DNA of 64,000 nucleotides from Aquabacter spiritensis (GCF_004346185.1 NZ_SMAI01000009.1:62001-126000), one strand, 5' to 3'; positions 1-7,975 are shown, counted from the stretch's first letter. The notes: generated from the letters alone by a model not told the origin. A program made the numbers and translations.

Positions 1-2
1 GG

Positions 3-884
3 GTGCCGCAGCCGCCGCCCTTGGTCTCGATCGTCATCCCGACCCGCGACCGGGCCGACCTGCTCGGCACCGCCTTGCGCTCGCTGATCGCGCTGACATC
101 CTATCGCGCCTTCGAAATCGTCATCGTCGACAACGGCTCGGTCGAGCCGCAGACCTTCGCTTTGTTCGAAGAGACGAAGGCCGCCTGGCCGGACACCCGC
201 ATCGTGCGCGACGACGGCAGCTTCAACTATCCCCGCATCTGCAATGCCGGCGTCGCCGAGGCGCGGGGCTCGATCCTCTGCCTGCTCAACAACGACATCG
301 AAATCGTCGATCCGGGCTGGCTGGACGAAATGGTCGGCCTGGTCGTGGAGCCGCGCACCGGCATCGTCGGCGCCAAACTGCTGTTTCCCGACCGAACGAC
401 GCAGCATGCAGGCGTGGTGGTCGGGCTGTTCCGCTATGCCGCGCATTGGTTCGTGCATGCGGCGGCCGACGTTCCCGGCCCGTTCGCCCGGCTCGTCTGC
501 CGGAACAATGTCAGCGCCGTCACCGGGGCGTGCCTGATGATCCGGCGTGCCTGCTGGGACACGATCGGCCCGCTCGACGCGGTCCGCTTCGCCGAGGATT
601 GCAACGATATCGATCTGTGCCTGCGGGCGCGGCGGGCGGGGTTCGAGGTGGTCTTCACCCCCTATGCCCAGCTCATCCACCACGAATCCGCGTCACGCGG
701 GCGCAAGCGCTCGCGCTCGCACCGCAACCGGCTGAAGGCGCAGCGCCAGCGGATGGAGGATTTGTGGGGGACCGACACGCTGGTCGATCCCCACTACAAT
801 CCCAACCTCTCCCGCACCAGCCTGCATGCCGCTTTGGCGGCGGCGCCGGAAGGGCCGCGCCACGCCCGCACCGACGAAATCTGA
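3..884 (+). CDS. glycosyltransferase family 2, C-terminal part (5' end probably outside window)
   Basis: GT-A fold family 2 glycosyltransferase. The fold opens with VSIVIPTRDR near residue 8, followed by the sugar-nucleotide loop IVDNGS near residue 40 and the metal-binding region NNDIEIVD near residue 97. The motif ED near residue 198 is a plausible catalytic-base region, followed by a basic stretch (GRKRSRSHRNR) and a C-terminal tail. This is the layout of the rhamnosyltransferase/WbbL-like branch. A GTG is present at position 3, but the sequence starts almost directly at the first beta strand, and in large multi-domain glycosyltransferases this domain is preceded by other modules. The real gene therefore probably starts upstream of the window. 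The sugar and acceptor cannot be told; a role in surface polysaccharide synthesis is an inference from family. Confidence 0.8.
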   Translation: MPQPPPLVSIVIPTRDRADLLGTALRSLIALTSYRAFEIVIVDNGSVEPQTFALFEETKAAWPDTRIVRDDGSFNYPRICNAGVAEARGSILCLLNNDIEIVDPGWLDEMVGLVVEPRTGIVGAKLLFPDRTTQHAGVVVGLFRYAAHWFVHAAADVPGPFARLVCRNNVSAVTGACLMIRRACWDTIGPLDAVRFAEDCNDIDLCLRARRAGFEVVFTPYAQLIHHESASRGRKRSRSHRNRLKAQRQRMEDLWGTDTLVDPHYNPNLSRTSLHAALAAAPEGPRHARTDEI

Positions 885-899
885 CCGGCCCGGCGGCGA

Positions 900-1439
900 T
901 CAGAGATCGTAGCCGCGCTTCTTCATTTCGACGCGGATCCGCTCCATGACCTCCTGGTTCAGCTTCGCGCCCCATTCCTGCATGTTCTGCACCGCCTGCT
1001 GAACGATCATCGGGCGGTCCTTGACCAGCTTCATGCCGACCGGCGACTTGTAGAAGGCCAAGGCCTGCTTGAGTTCGTCCTCGGAAAAATGGTCGGCATA
1101 GGCGGTCGCCAGAATGTCGACGATCTCGCTCTGGCGCTTCTCGTATTCCGGCCGCAGCGCGATCGCGACGTCGCGCAATTGCGGGGCGAGGTCGGGATTG
1201 GTCTGGAGGAAGCCGAGCGCGGCACCGTCGACCAGATTCGGCAGGACGCCGTTGAAGGCGCCGGCTTCCCCGTTCGCCTGGACCAGGTCGCGGGCGGCCT
1301 GCATCTCGCCCGCGCTCGGTGCTGCTGCCGCGGCGGCGGCGGGCGGTTGCTGGGCCACGGCCGGCACGACAGCGGGGGCGAGCGCGATCAGGAGGGCGAG
1401 GCCCCCGAAACCGAGGCTGCGGGCGTGAATGCGGCGCAT
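900..1439 (-). CDS. secreted DUF2059 domain protein
   Basis: A 179-residue exported protein. Residues 1-30 form a signal peptide with a basic start (MRRIHAR), a hydrophobic core and an AVAQ-type cleavage site. An alanine/proline linker follows. The C-terminal half, roughly residues 85-165, carries the DUF2059 pattern with FSEDELKQALAFYKSP and a closing helical segment rich in E, K and M. DUF2059 proteins are periplasmic and have no agreed function. The open frame continues upstream of the chosen ATG into the rpiA region, but the signal peptide fixes the start here. It is convergent with the glycosyltransferase, whose stop is 15 nt away, and lies about 110 nt downstream of rpiA on the same strand, so it may be co-transcribed with rpiA and gain its own promoter in that gap. 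Confidence 0.8.
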   Translation of the reverse strand: MRRIHARSLGFGGLALLIALAPAVVPAVAQQPPAAAAAAAPSAGEMQAARDLVQANGEAGAFNGVLPNLVDGAALGFLQTNPDLAPQLRDVAIALRPEYEKRQSEIVDILATAYADHFSEDELKQALAFYKSPVGMKLVKDRPMIVQQAVQNMQEWGAKLNQEVMERIRVEMKKRGYDL

Positions 1440-1548
1440 TTTGGTCTCCGTTTGGGATGATTCTAGAGCCGGATCCGCGCAGATTAAGCCGTCCGGCCGA
1501 TTAAGCGGCTTTAAAACTCGCGGTCGGTCGCACCGCGCGCGGGCGGCC

Positions 1549-2259
1549 TCATGCGCCCGCATTCCATTCGAGCAGCGTGATTCCGTCCGGGCCGGCGAGC
1601 AGGGCGCGGCGCGCGAGGCCGAGGAACAGCCCGTGCTCGACGACGCCGACCACGCCGTCCAGCGCCGCGGCGAGCCGCGCCGGATCGGGGATGCGCCCGA
1701 GCGCGTAATCCAGAATGACATTGTTCTGATCGGTGCGGAACACCGCCCCGTCCGCGGTCCGCCGCAGCGTTCCCGGACCGGCGCAGCCCGCCGCCGCGAT
1801 CGCAGCGTCCAACCGCCGCTGCAGCGCCGCGATACCGAAATCGACCCCTTCGACCGGCAGCGGGAACTGTCCGAGCATCGCCACGTGCTTGGTCTGATCG
1901 GCGATCACGATCATCTCCCGCGCCGCGCTCGCGACCAGTTTCTCGCGCAGCAGGGCGCCGCCCCCGCCTTTGATCAAAGCGAGCTCCGGCCCGATCTCGT
2001 CGGCGCCGTCGATGCACAGATCGAGCTCCGGCTGTTCGTCGAGGGTGGCGATCGGCACCCCGCGCGACAGCGCCTGGGCGCGGGTGCGCTCGGAGGTCGG
2101 CACCCCGACGACCTTGAGGCCGGCCGCCACCCGGTCGCCGAGCAGATCGACGAAATGGGCCGCCGTCGACCCGGTCCCGAGGCCGAGCCGCATCCCGTCG
2201 GTGACGAAGTCGAGGGCGCGGGCCGCAGCCAGGCGTTTCAGGGCATCGGCATCGGCCAT
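1549..2259 (-). CDS. rpiA: ribose-5-phosphate isomerase A
   Basis: Interconverts ribose 5-phosphate and ribulose 5-phosphate in the non-oxidative pentose phosphate pathway; cytosolic, cofactor-free. The 236-residue length is normal. Family landmarks are all present: the phosphate loop GTGSTA at residues 28-33, the catalytic-aspartate segment IDGADEIG near residue 83, and the [11 protein letters not shown] loop near residue 96 that contains the catalytic Glu/Lys region. The ATG at 2259 is chosen because the family begins directly with a helix of this type ([12 protein letters not shown]). It sits between the DUF2059 gene and a small secreted-protein gene, all on the minus strand. In a methylotroph-like organism the enzyme may also feed pentose recycling, but nothing here shows that specifically. 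Confidence 0.95.
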   Translation of the reverse strand: MADADALKRLAAARALDFVTDGMRLGLGTGSTAAHFVDLLGDRVAAGLKVVGVPTSERTRAQALSRGVPIATLDEQPELDLCIDGADEIGPELALIKGGGGALLREKLVASAAREMIVIADQTKHVAMLGQFPLPVEGVDFGIAALQRRLDAAIAAAGCAGPGTLRRTADGAVFRTDQNNVILDYALGRIPDPARLAAALDGVVGVVEHGLFLGLARRALLAGPDGITLLEWNAGA

Positions 2260-2353
2260 GGCGGATCCCAGCGGCAAAGAGGAAGGATGGCGGGTTGCTA
2301 ACCCCCTTCGGCCTCGGCGGCAAGCCGGGGGCGGCGCGGGGCGGCGGGCGGCG

Positions 2354-2779
2354 TCATTTGGCGGGCGCGGTGCACAGGATGCGCGGCTCGCTTCCGCCGC
2401 CGGATTTCGGCACGTCGCGGACATAGCAGATGCTCATCTCTCCGGTCTGGGCATTGACCCGGAACACGCCGGTTTCGCCGCCATACTGGGTCGAGACCAG
2501 GCCGTAATCGCCCTTGGGCTGGGGCCCCGCGCCCTCGCCCGCGGGAAAGCAGCGGGTGAGGCCGACCTGCGCGACGTCCGGCCGCTCGAACTGGCAGGCC
2601 GAGATGTCCCCGGTCTGCCGGTTCACCGAATAGACCCGGTTGGCCTGCGAGGAGGGCGGGGCGGCGAACAGATAGCCAGCCGTCCCCGCATCCTGCGCCA
2701 GCCCCGCCGCCGGGGCGAGCAAGCTCGCCGCGAGGCCGAACACGACCTCGATCTTCCTCGAACGCCACGCATGCGCCAT
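2354..2779 (-). CDS. small secreted protein of unknown function
   Basis: A 141-residue protein with an N-terminal signal peptide (basic MAHAWRSRK, hydrophobic core to about residue 25, AGLAQ cleavage region). The mature part has two similar segments: [12 protein letters not shown] and [12 protein letters not shown], each a beta hairpin followed by a cysteine, so it looks like an internal duplication of a short beta unit. The four cysteines could form disulfides in the periplasm. I do not recognise the family. The open frame reaches further upstream, but the signal peptide supports the ATG at 2779. The gene is divergent from gph (130 nt between start codons) and 94 nt upstream of rpiA on the same strand. 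Confidence 0.65.
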   Translation of the reverse strand: MAHAWRSRKIEVVFGLAASLLAPAAGLAQDAGTAGYLFAAPPSSQANRVYSVNRQTGDISACQFERPDVAQVGLTRCFPAGEGAGPQPKGDYGLVSTQYGGETGVFRVNAQTGEMSICYVRDVPKSGGGSEPRILCTAPAK

Positions 2780-2909
2780 GGACCTGCTCCGTGAAAAGTC
2801 CGCGCCGGAAGGCTGGACAGGAAAAGCGGCAGGATTGTAGGCATCGCGCGGCCGCCCGGCTTCGCCGTGCCTGCGGCCGCAGCGGCGCATGCGCCGGGAA
2901 GGACAGGAC

Positions 2910-3590
2910 ATGGCCCCGCTCGTCATCGCATTCGACCTCGACGGCACCCTGGTCGACAGCGCGCCGGACCTGCTCGACACTTTGGATCACATCCTGTCGG
3001 AATATCGGATCGCGCCGGTCGACCGCGCCCTCACCCGCACCATGATCGGCGGGGGCGCGCGGCTGCTCCTGGTGCGGGCGTTGGAGCGCGCCGGGATCGC
3101 GCCGGAGCCGGCCGAGATGGAGGCGATGACGCAGCGCTTCATCGCGCATTATTCCGAACACATCGCCGACGTCTCGCGCCCCTTCCCCGGCCTGCTGCCG
3201 GCCCTCGACCGCCTGGCGGCAAAAGGGGCGCGGCTTTCGGTCTGCACCAACAAGACGGAACGGCTCGCCCGCCTGCTGCTCGACCGCCTCGACCTGACGC
3301 CGCGCTTCGCCGCCATCACCGGCGCCGACACCTATGGCCGCGCGAAGCCGGATCCCCTCCCCCTGCTCTCCACCATCGCCGCCTGCGGCGGCGTGCCGGA
3401 ACGCGCGATCATGGTCGGCGACAGCGCGACCGACGTCGCCACGGCGAAGGCCTGCGCCGTGCCCTGCATCGCGGTCACGTTCGGCTATACCGAAACCCCG
3501 GCCGCCCGCCTCGGCGCGGAGCGGGTGATCGATCATTACGATGGTTTGATGGCGGCCATAGGAGACATCTGCACCGCGCGTCATCAATAA
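2910..3590 (+). CDS. gph: phosphoglycolate phosphatase, HAD superfamily
   Basis: Hydrolyses 2-phosphoglycolate to glycolate; the metabolite arises from DNA repair and from oxygenase activity of Rubisco. It is a cytosolic, magnesium-dependent HAD hydrolase of 226 residues. All four HAD motifs are visible: motif I FDLDGTL with nucleophile Asp9 and acid Asp11, motif II in SVCTNKT, motif III lysine in the AKPDPLPL segment, and motif IV VGDSATD. The cap insertion sits between motifs I and II, as in the Gph/PGP branch. An in-frame ATG exists seven codons earlier, but a GGAAGGA ribosome-binding site ends about 7 nt before 2910, so that start is preferred. It is followed by an A/T-richer gap of about 135 nt. 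Confidence 0.85.
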   Translation: MAPLVIAFDLDGTLVDSAPDLLDTLDHILSEYRIAPVDRALTRTMIGGGARLLLVRALERAGIAPEPAEMEAMTQRFIAHYSEHIADVSRPFPGLLPALDRLAAKGARLSVCTNKTERLARLLLDRLDLTPRFAAITGADTYGRAKPDPLPLLSTIAACGGVPERAIMVGDSATDVATAKACAVPCIAVTFGYTETPAARLGAERVIDHYDGLMAAIGDICTARHQ

Positions 3591-3725
3591 GTCAGCGGCG
3601 CGCAATGTATAGACATTCTATAAAATTTTAATTTTGAACCCACTTTGACTTGACCGGAGATTTTGAGAAACGGTAGATTGATAAGGTAATTCAGATCTCG
3701 CTGGGATTCCTATCGGCTAAGCTGC

Positions 3726-4652
3726 ATGTCGGATCTCGGCTTCATCACCATCGCAAGACGCGACACGTCGTATTCCGAAATGGCCGTCGACCTGGCCTTG
3801 TCGCTGCGGGACTTTTGTTCTCATCCGATTGCGCTGGTCGCCGACGACCACAATGCCGCCTTCGTGCAAGGTCTATACCCCAGGGTCTTCGACGCCATAA
3901 TACCGCTGCCCGAAAGGTATCAGGCCGGGACCGGCGTCGCCGCGAAATATGCGATGGCCGAACTCACGCCCTTTTCCCGCACCATTTTTATCGATGCCGA
4001 CACGCTCGTGTTGAGCGCCATGCCCGATCTCCTGCAGGAAGCCGCACGCGCGGACGTTCTCATGATGGGCGTCTATTGCGACGCCCGCTCGACCCTCGTC
4101 CACCATGGATTTTCGGTTCGAAAACTGATCGCGACGTGTGGATTGGACCGCTATTTCAAAAACCATAGCGGCGCCTTTGCTTTTGAAACCAAGTCTGGCC
4201 GCGATTTTTTCAACGAATGCTTGAAGACATACGAAGACGAACTTTGCGATCTCCGGCGCCGCTCCCGGATACGTCGTGTCGAGGACGAGATCCCTCTCGG
4301 CATTGTCGGCGGCCGACGCGGCGTGACGATCATGCGCGAACCGTTTCCGATTTACTGGAGCCGCGAATTGGCGGCGCTGCGCGCGGACAATCGATGGAAG
4401 CCCCTGTGCCATTTCCACAACGCGCCCGCCCCGTCGGCGCTCGAATGGTTGATGCGCGAGGTGTCGCAGCGTCGACGGGCGCACGGTCTCCCCGCTCAAT
4501 CCACGGCGGCGTGGCTTCGCAAAGCCCGATCGAGCCAACGCAAAAAGGCGCTGGGGAGCGGGATCGTTTCTCTGTACAGAGCCGGCCTGAGCCTTACGAA
4601 TTTCGCGCATCGCGCGCCGGATGAGGCGACCGCCGCCCCGCCGCCCCTCTGA
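3726..4652 (+). CDS. GT8-like nucleotide-sugar glycosyltransferase
   Basis: A 308-residue soluble protein. The N-terminal two thirds resembles the GT-A fold of nucleotide-diphospho-sugar transferases: FITIARRD at residues 6-13, a substrate loop, and the manganese-binding DAD motif at residues 90-92 in IFIDADTL. A later HSGAFAF segment fits the acceptor region. The C-terminal 70 residues are basic and helical. Acceptor and sugar are unknown; surface glycan work is an inference. Codon use is less G/C-biased than in neighbours and the 135-nt leader is A/T-rich (around 3600-3720), which suggests acquisition by transfer. It is alone on its strand segment, with no glycan genes beside it apart from the edge gene at position 3. 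Confidence 0.55.
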   Translation: MSDLGFITIARRDTSYSEMAVDLALSLRDFCSHPIALVADDHNAAFVQGLYPRVFDAIIPLPERYQAGTGVAAKYAMAELTPFSRTIFIDADTLVLSAMPDLLQEAARADVLMMGVYCDARSTLVHHGFSVRKLIATCGLDRYFKNHSGAFAFETKSGRDFFNECLKTYEDELCDLRRRSRIRRVEDEIPLGIVGGRRGVTIMREPFPIYWSRELAALRADNRWKPLCHFHNAPAPSALEWLMREVSQRRRAHGLPAQSTAAWLRKARSSQRKKALGSGIVSLYRAGLSLTNFAHRAPDEATAAPPPL

Positions 4653-4737
4653 CGTTCCGATGCCGCGCCCTGTCCTGGCGATTGCGCGCGGAAGTGACCC
4701 TGGAGGCAGAAGCCGCGCCCTCGATGGCTCTGCCACG

Positions 4738-4752
4738 TTAACGCTTCACTAA
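4738..4752 (+). promoter_or_regulatory. CtrA-like box before histidine kinase gene
   Basis: The sequence reads TTAA, seven bases, CTAA, one mismatch from the CtrA consensus TTAA-N7-TTAA of Alphaproteobacteria. It lies 66 nt before the chosen ATG at 4818. A box with the same two half-sites occurs 64 nt before the second histidine kinase gene (39986-40000). Binding is inferred. Confidence 0.45.
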
Positions 4753-4817
4753 CCCTGTTGGCGCAGGAGTCGCGTCCGGACCTCTCGCAGCGGGACTCAC
4801 CCCGCATCGAGGCGCGG

Positions 4818-6020
4818 ATGACGGGGACCATGGATCGTCCTTTCGAGCCTGCCGCACGCGGTGCCACGCCGACCCTCACGGCGCCGGCGCTCAGGTCCGG
4901 ATTCCGACGGCTGCCTCTTCTCGCCGGCACCGCCTGTGCCGCGGCTCTCGTCCTTGGCGTCGCCGGCACGGCGCTGGCCTCCCCGGTCCTGACCGGGTTC
5001 GCCGGACTGTTCGGCGGCGCCGGGCTCGCCGGCCTCCTGGCCGGCCGTGTCGCGGCGCGCCTCGAACGCACGGCCCGGCGCGCCGACGCGCGCGCAGCGA
5101 CCGCGCGCGCCGCTCTGGCCCAGGCCGAGGCCCGCAACCTCGCGAAGTCCCGCTTCCTCGCCGAGATGAGCCACGAGCTGCGCACGCCGCTCAATGCGGT
5201 GATCGGCTTTTCCGAAATGATGGCGCACGAAGTGTTCGGCCCCCACGGGGCACCGGTCTATGGCGACTATGCACGCGACATCCACGAATCCGGGCGCCAT
5301 TTGCTGGCCCTCGCCGACGATCTGCTCGACCTCGCACGGATCGAGACCGGACACCGCGAACTGCTCGAAACCCCGGTACGTCTCGACGATCTGGTGCAGG
5401 ACTGCGGAAACATGATGCGCCTGGCCGCCGCCGCGCGGTCGGTCACGCTGTCGGCGACGGCGGACGGCCCGACGCCGCGGCTCTGGGCGGACGAACGTGC
5501 CGTGCGCCAGATGACGTTGAACCTGCTCGGCAATGCGGTGAAGTTCACGCCGAAGGGCGGGGCGGTGCGGGTGTTCGCCGCGCTTGATGCGTCGGGATCG
5601 CCGCTGCTCGTCGTCGAAGATACCGGCCCCGGGCTCAAGGACGCCGAACTTCCCCTCGACATCTCCGCCCGTCACCGGGAAAGCACGCTCGACCCGGCCA
5701 CCGGCCGCGGCGCCGGCCTGGGACTCGCCATCGTCGATGCGCTCGCCGACCTCCACGGTGCGCAGCTCACCCTGACCGCGCGGCCCGGCGGCGGGACGCG
5801 CGCGGCGATCGCATTCCCGGCGAGCCGCCTTCTTCCCGATGCCGTGCCGTCTGCGGAAGACGGCGTCGGTTCAGCCGACGCCGCCGCCCAGCAGGACGAA
5901 CACCACCGAAAGCGCCAAAATCGTCCCGAATACGAGGCCGATGACCAGCCCGGCCGAGACGCCTCTCGCCTGATCGCGTTTTCGCAATCCCATGCCGAAG
6001 TCCCCCATCGCGCAACGTAA
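4818..6020 (+). CDS. membrane-bound sensor histidine kinase (PleC/DivJ-like core)
   Basis: Two-component histidine kinase of 400 residues. Two hydrophobic segments (about 33-54 and 58-78) form a membrane hairpin with no sizeable periplasmic sensor, followed by an Ala/Arg-rich coiled coil. The HisKA H-box FLAEMSHELRTPLN carries the phospho-acceptor His119. The HATPase domain shows an N-box (NLLGNAVKF), G1 (DTGPGL) and G2 (GAGLGLAIV). After about residue 335 the frame leaves the kinase fold and encodes a polar tail of about 65 residues over a convergent gene, so the true product may end earlier through a sequence error or the tail may be real. A TTG at 4758 is an alternative start; the ATG at 4818 has a GAGG five to six bases upstream. 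No response regulator is adjacent. Confidence 0.75.
   Translation: MTGTMDRPFEPAARGATPTLTAPALRSGFRRLPLLAGTACAAALVLGVAGTALASPVLTGFAGLFGGAGLAGLLAGRVAARLERTARRADARAATARAALAQAEARNLAKSRFLAEMSHELRTPLNAVIGFSEMMAHEVFGPHGAPVYGDYARDIHESGRHLLALADDLLDLARIETGHRELLETPVRLDDLVQDCGNMMRLAAAARSVTLSATADGPTPRLWADERAVRQMTLNLLGNAVKFTPKGGAVRVFAALDASGSPLLVVEDTGPGLKDAELPLDISARHRESTLDPATGRGAGLGLAIVDALADLHGAQLTLTARPGGGTRAAIAFPASRLLPDAVPSAEDGVGSADAAAQQDEHHRKRQNRPEYEADDQPGRDASRLIAFSQSHAEVPHRAT
5846..5864 (-). terminator. hairpin after small membrane-protein gene
   Basis: A perfect 7-bp stem (GCCGTCT / AGACGGC) with a 5-nt loop lies 7 nt downstream of the stop of the minus-strand gene at 5871. There is no T-run. It falls inside the polar tail of the plus-strand kinase frame, which is one reason to doubt that tail. 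Confidence 0.4.
5871..5993 (-). CDS. small single-pass membrane protein (40 aa)
   Basis: Encodes 40 residues: a basic N-terminus (MGLRKRDQAR), then one continuous hydrophobic segment (about residues 14-36) and a glycine-rich end. This is a credible single transmembrane helix with the basic end inside. The start at 5993 has GGGGGA about 7 nt upstream; an upstream ATG at 6008 would add five residues. It overlaps the 3' end of the histidine kinase gene completely on the opposite strand and is followed by its own hairpin. I do not recognise a family. The coherent helix plus ribosome-binding site argue that it is real rather than a shadow. Confidence 0.45.
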   Translation of the reverse strand: MGLRKRDQARGVSAGLVIGLVFGTILALSVVFVLLGGGVG

Positions 6021-6139
6021 CGGAAACACAACGTCGCAACCTCCGATAAAGCTCCGCGCCGATTGCGGCGAGCCCCGGCGCACGGCTCCGCGAAAGGCGG
6101 CTTTCCCGCTTTCCACGGGAGGAGAAGCCGTCTAGCATT

Positions 6140-6154
6140 TTTCTTCACAGGAAA
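6140..6154 (+). promoter_or_regulatory. imperfect copy of the mgs operator before the XRE-cupin gene
   Basis: TTTCTTCACAGGAAA matches the 15-nt palindrome at 7882-7896 in 12 of 15 positions, 20 nt before the start of the XRE-cupin regulator gene. This position would suit autoregulation. It is inferred from similarity only. Confidence 0.4.
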
Positions 6155-6173
6155 ACCCGGCTGCGGCCGGCCG

Positions 6174-6872
6174 ATGCGGAGGCAGGACATCTTGGCGGAG
6201 CGAAGGATCAAGGCCGCGGAGAAGGTGGCGGACAAGGCCGCGGAGGCGGCCGAAGCGGAAAGCTACGCCACAGGCTCGGGCGCGCCGGCGGCGCGCGCCA
6301 GCACCCTTGAGGATGCGCTCGGGGTCCAGGTGCGCTCGATCCGCCGCCAGCTCGACCTCACCGTCTCGGATCTCGCGGGCGCCGCCGGAATCTCGGTCGG
6401 GATGCTGTCCAAGATCGAAAACGGCCAGATCTCGCCCTCGCTCGCCACCCTTCAGGCGATCGCCCAGGCGCTCAACGTGCCGATCACCACCCTCTTCTCG
6501 GCCTTCGAGGAGCGGCGCGACTGCTCGTTCGTGCGCGCCCATCAGGGCGTCATCATCGAGCGGCGGGGCACCAAGGTCGGCCATCAATACGAGCTGCTGG
6601 GGCACGGGCTCGGCGGCGACATCGTGGTCGAGCCGTATCTGATCACGCTGTCCGAGGAAGCCGCGCCCTATACCGAGTTCCGCCATGCCGGCGTCGAGTT
6701 CCTCTTCATGCTGTCGGGCGAGGTGATGTACCGCCATGCCGACCGGGCCTACCATTTGCGGCCGGGCGATTCGCTGATGTTCGATTCCGGCGCCGCGCAC
6801 GGCCCTGAGCAATTGATCGCGCGGCCGATGACCTATCTCTCGGTGATCGTCTATACCCGGGACGGACGGTGA
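6174..6872 (+). CDS. XRE-family transcriptional regulator with C-terminal cupin
   Basis: A 232-residue DNA-binding protein. Residues 1-45 are an Ala/Glu/Lys-rich helical extension. An HTH_3/Cro-CI domain follows (about 50-105), with LTVSDLAGAAGIS and MLSKIENGQISPS as the helix-turn-helix. A single cupin domain (about 150-230) contains EYRHAG-type and PGDSLMF-type strands that usually bind a small effector. This architecture is common next to amine, polyamine and amino-acid catabolic genes, and XRE-cupin regulators accompany N-methylglutamate clusters. The mgs operon starts 1.1 kb downstream, with one unrelated minus-strand gene in between. A near-copy of the mgs operator precedes this gene, so it is the best candidate regulator of mgs and itself. 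The effector is unknown; methylamine or gamma-glutamylmethylamide are guesses. Confidence 0.8.
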   Translation: MRRQDILAERRIKAAEKVADKAAEAAEAESYATGSGAPAARASTLEDALGVQVRSIRRQLDLTVSDLAGAAGISVGMLSKIENGQISPSLATLQAIAQALNVPITTLFSAFEERRDCSFVRAHQGVIIERRGTKVGHQYELLGHGLGGDIVVEPYLITLSEEAAPYTEFRHAGVEFLFMLSGEVMYRHADRAYHLRPGDSLMFDSGAAHGPEQLIARPMTYLSVIVYTRDGR

Positions 6873-6875
6873 GCC

Positions 6876-7742
6876 TCAGAAGGCCCGGCCGAGCACCCTG
6901 ACCGGCGGCGCCCAGCGCAGGCGCGCCTGGACCTCGGCGGCATCCCGCACGAACAGGGCGTTCGAGGCCGGCTCGGCCGTGGGTGTCTCCTGCAGCGTGC
7001 GGCTGAGCGGGTCGTAATGAACGCGGACGAAACCGTGCGCGGCGAACCGGGCTTCGGCGTCCGGCGACACCGTCTCCACCAGCATCACCCGCAGCACCGG
7101 ATCGGCGAGCAGCCGGTGCGCGCCCTTCAGGACCTCGTCTTCATAGCCCTCGACGTCCATTTTGAGCAGGATCGGGCAGGATCCGCCCGCCACATCGTCG
7201 AGCCGGCTCTGCGCCACTCTCCGGACCGCGGCATGTCCGCTTTGGACGACGTGATTGACCGTGTCGAGGCCGATCGTGAAGCCGACCTCGCCCTCGCTCG
7301 CACCCAGGGCGCGCTCGAACACCCGGACCTTTCCCTCCAACCCGTTGAGGGCGATGTTCCGCCGCATCAGCCGCGCCGTCGCCGGGTCGGGCTCAAATGC
7401 CCAGGTCCGCGCACCCCGAACGCCCGACGCGAGGATGGTGTAGCTCCCGACATTCGCCCCGATATCGAAGAACAGGTCGCCCTCGCGCAGGAAATGCAGC
7501 ACGAGCAGCATGTCCACCCATTCGTGAAGCCCGAGATAGACATTGCCGGTGGCACCGGTCATTCCCCGCCGCACCGCGAGGCGCTGCCCGCCGACCCAGG
7601 GCCAGACGACCTCGCTCTGCAGGCGGCTGCGCACCTGCCAGAGCAGAAACCGAGACCACGCCGCCATCCGGGCCTCACGCGTGAGCGGGTGCGTGGCGAA
7701 GCTCCGGCCGATGCGCGCGAACGCGGAAAGGGAAAACGGCAT
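6876..7742 (-). CDS. FkbM-family methyltransferase
   Basis: A 288-residue S-adenosylmethionine-dependent methyltransferase of the FkbM family. The AdoMet loop is FFDIGANVGSYT at about residues 91-102; AFEPDP is the ribose-binding acidic strand end; LLKMDVEGYE is the typical third motif of this family. FkbM enzymes O-methylate sugars, polyketides and other surface or secondary products, so the substrate cannot be told. Its 3' end lies 3 nt from the stop of the XRE-cupin gene (convergent), and its 5' end faces the mgs promoter region. It has no obvious part in methylamine metabolism and may simply be wedged in. Confidence 0.8.
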   Translation of the reverse strand: MPFSLSAFARIGRSFATHPLTREARMAAWSRFLLWQVRSRLQSEVVWPWVGGQRLAVRRGMTGATGNVYLGLHEWVDMLLVLHFLREGDLFFDIGANVGSYTILASGVRGARTWAFEPDPATARLMRRNIALNGLEGKVRVFERALGASEGEVGFTIGLDTVNHVVQSGHAAVRRVAQSRLDDVAGGSCPILLKMDVEGYEDEVLKGAHRLLADPVLRVMLVETVSPDAEARFAAHGFVRVHYDPLSRTLQETPTAEPASNALFVRDAAEVQARLRWAPPVRVLGRAF

Positions 7743-7874
7743 CGGCGGTCACGTCCAAGCCTGCGATCCGCCCGGCATCGGGGGAGCCTGCCGCGGTTCT
7801 GAGCTGCCGACCGCGCCGATGCAAGGATCAGTCGCATCGCCTCCCTGCATCCGCAGAGGGGACATGAGTCGCAC

Positions 7875-7903
7875 TTGTGGATTTCCTAATAGGAAAATTT
7901 TAT
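7875..7903 (+). promoter_or_regulatory. probable sigma-70 promoter of the mgs operon
   Basis: TTGTGG at 7875-7880 and TTTTAT at 7898-7903 are separated by exactly 17 nt. Both hexamers are weak matches to -35 and -10, as expected for a regulated promoter. The spacer is filled by the palindrome at 7882-7896. The mgsA start codon is 73 nt downstream. Confidence 0.45.
7882..7896 (+). promoter_or_regulatory. 15-nt perfect palindrome, probable operator of mgs operon
   Basis: TTTCCTAATAGGAAA has 7-nt arms around a central A and stands out in a GC-rich genome. It occupies the -35/-10 spacer, a position where a bound repressor would block RNA polymerase. The imperfect copy before the XRE-cupin gene makes that protein the likely binder. 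This is inference from position and symmetry. Confidence 0.55.
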
Positions 7904-7975
7904 TCGCAGATCGTTGACGCTCGCAGTCGGGGGGCGTAGCAATCAGCAAGATCGTTTCCTCTCCCGGAGCACGGC

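Noticed and set aside
1478-1525. Inverted TTAAGCCG/CGGCTTTAA arms between rpiA and the DUF2059 gene as a CtrA box
   Set aside because: The half-site spacings are 13 and 6 nt and not 7, so they do not match CtrA; a weak terminator of rpiA is possible but not supported enough to list.
7774-7787. GG-N10-GC upstream of mgsA, possible sigma-54 promoter
   Set aside because: Flanking bases do not match TGGCAC or TTGC; GC-rich DNA produces such spacing by chance. The palindrome-bearing promoter at 7875-7903 fits better.
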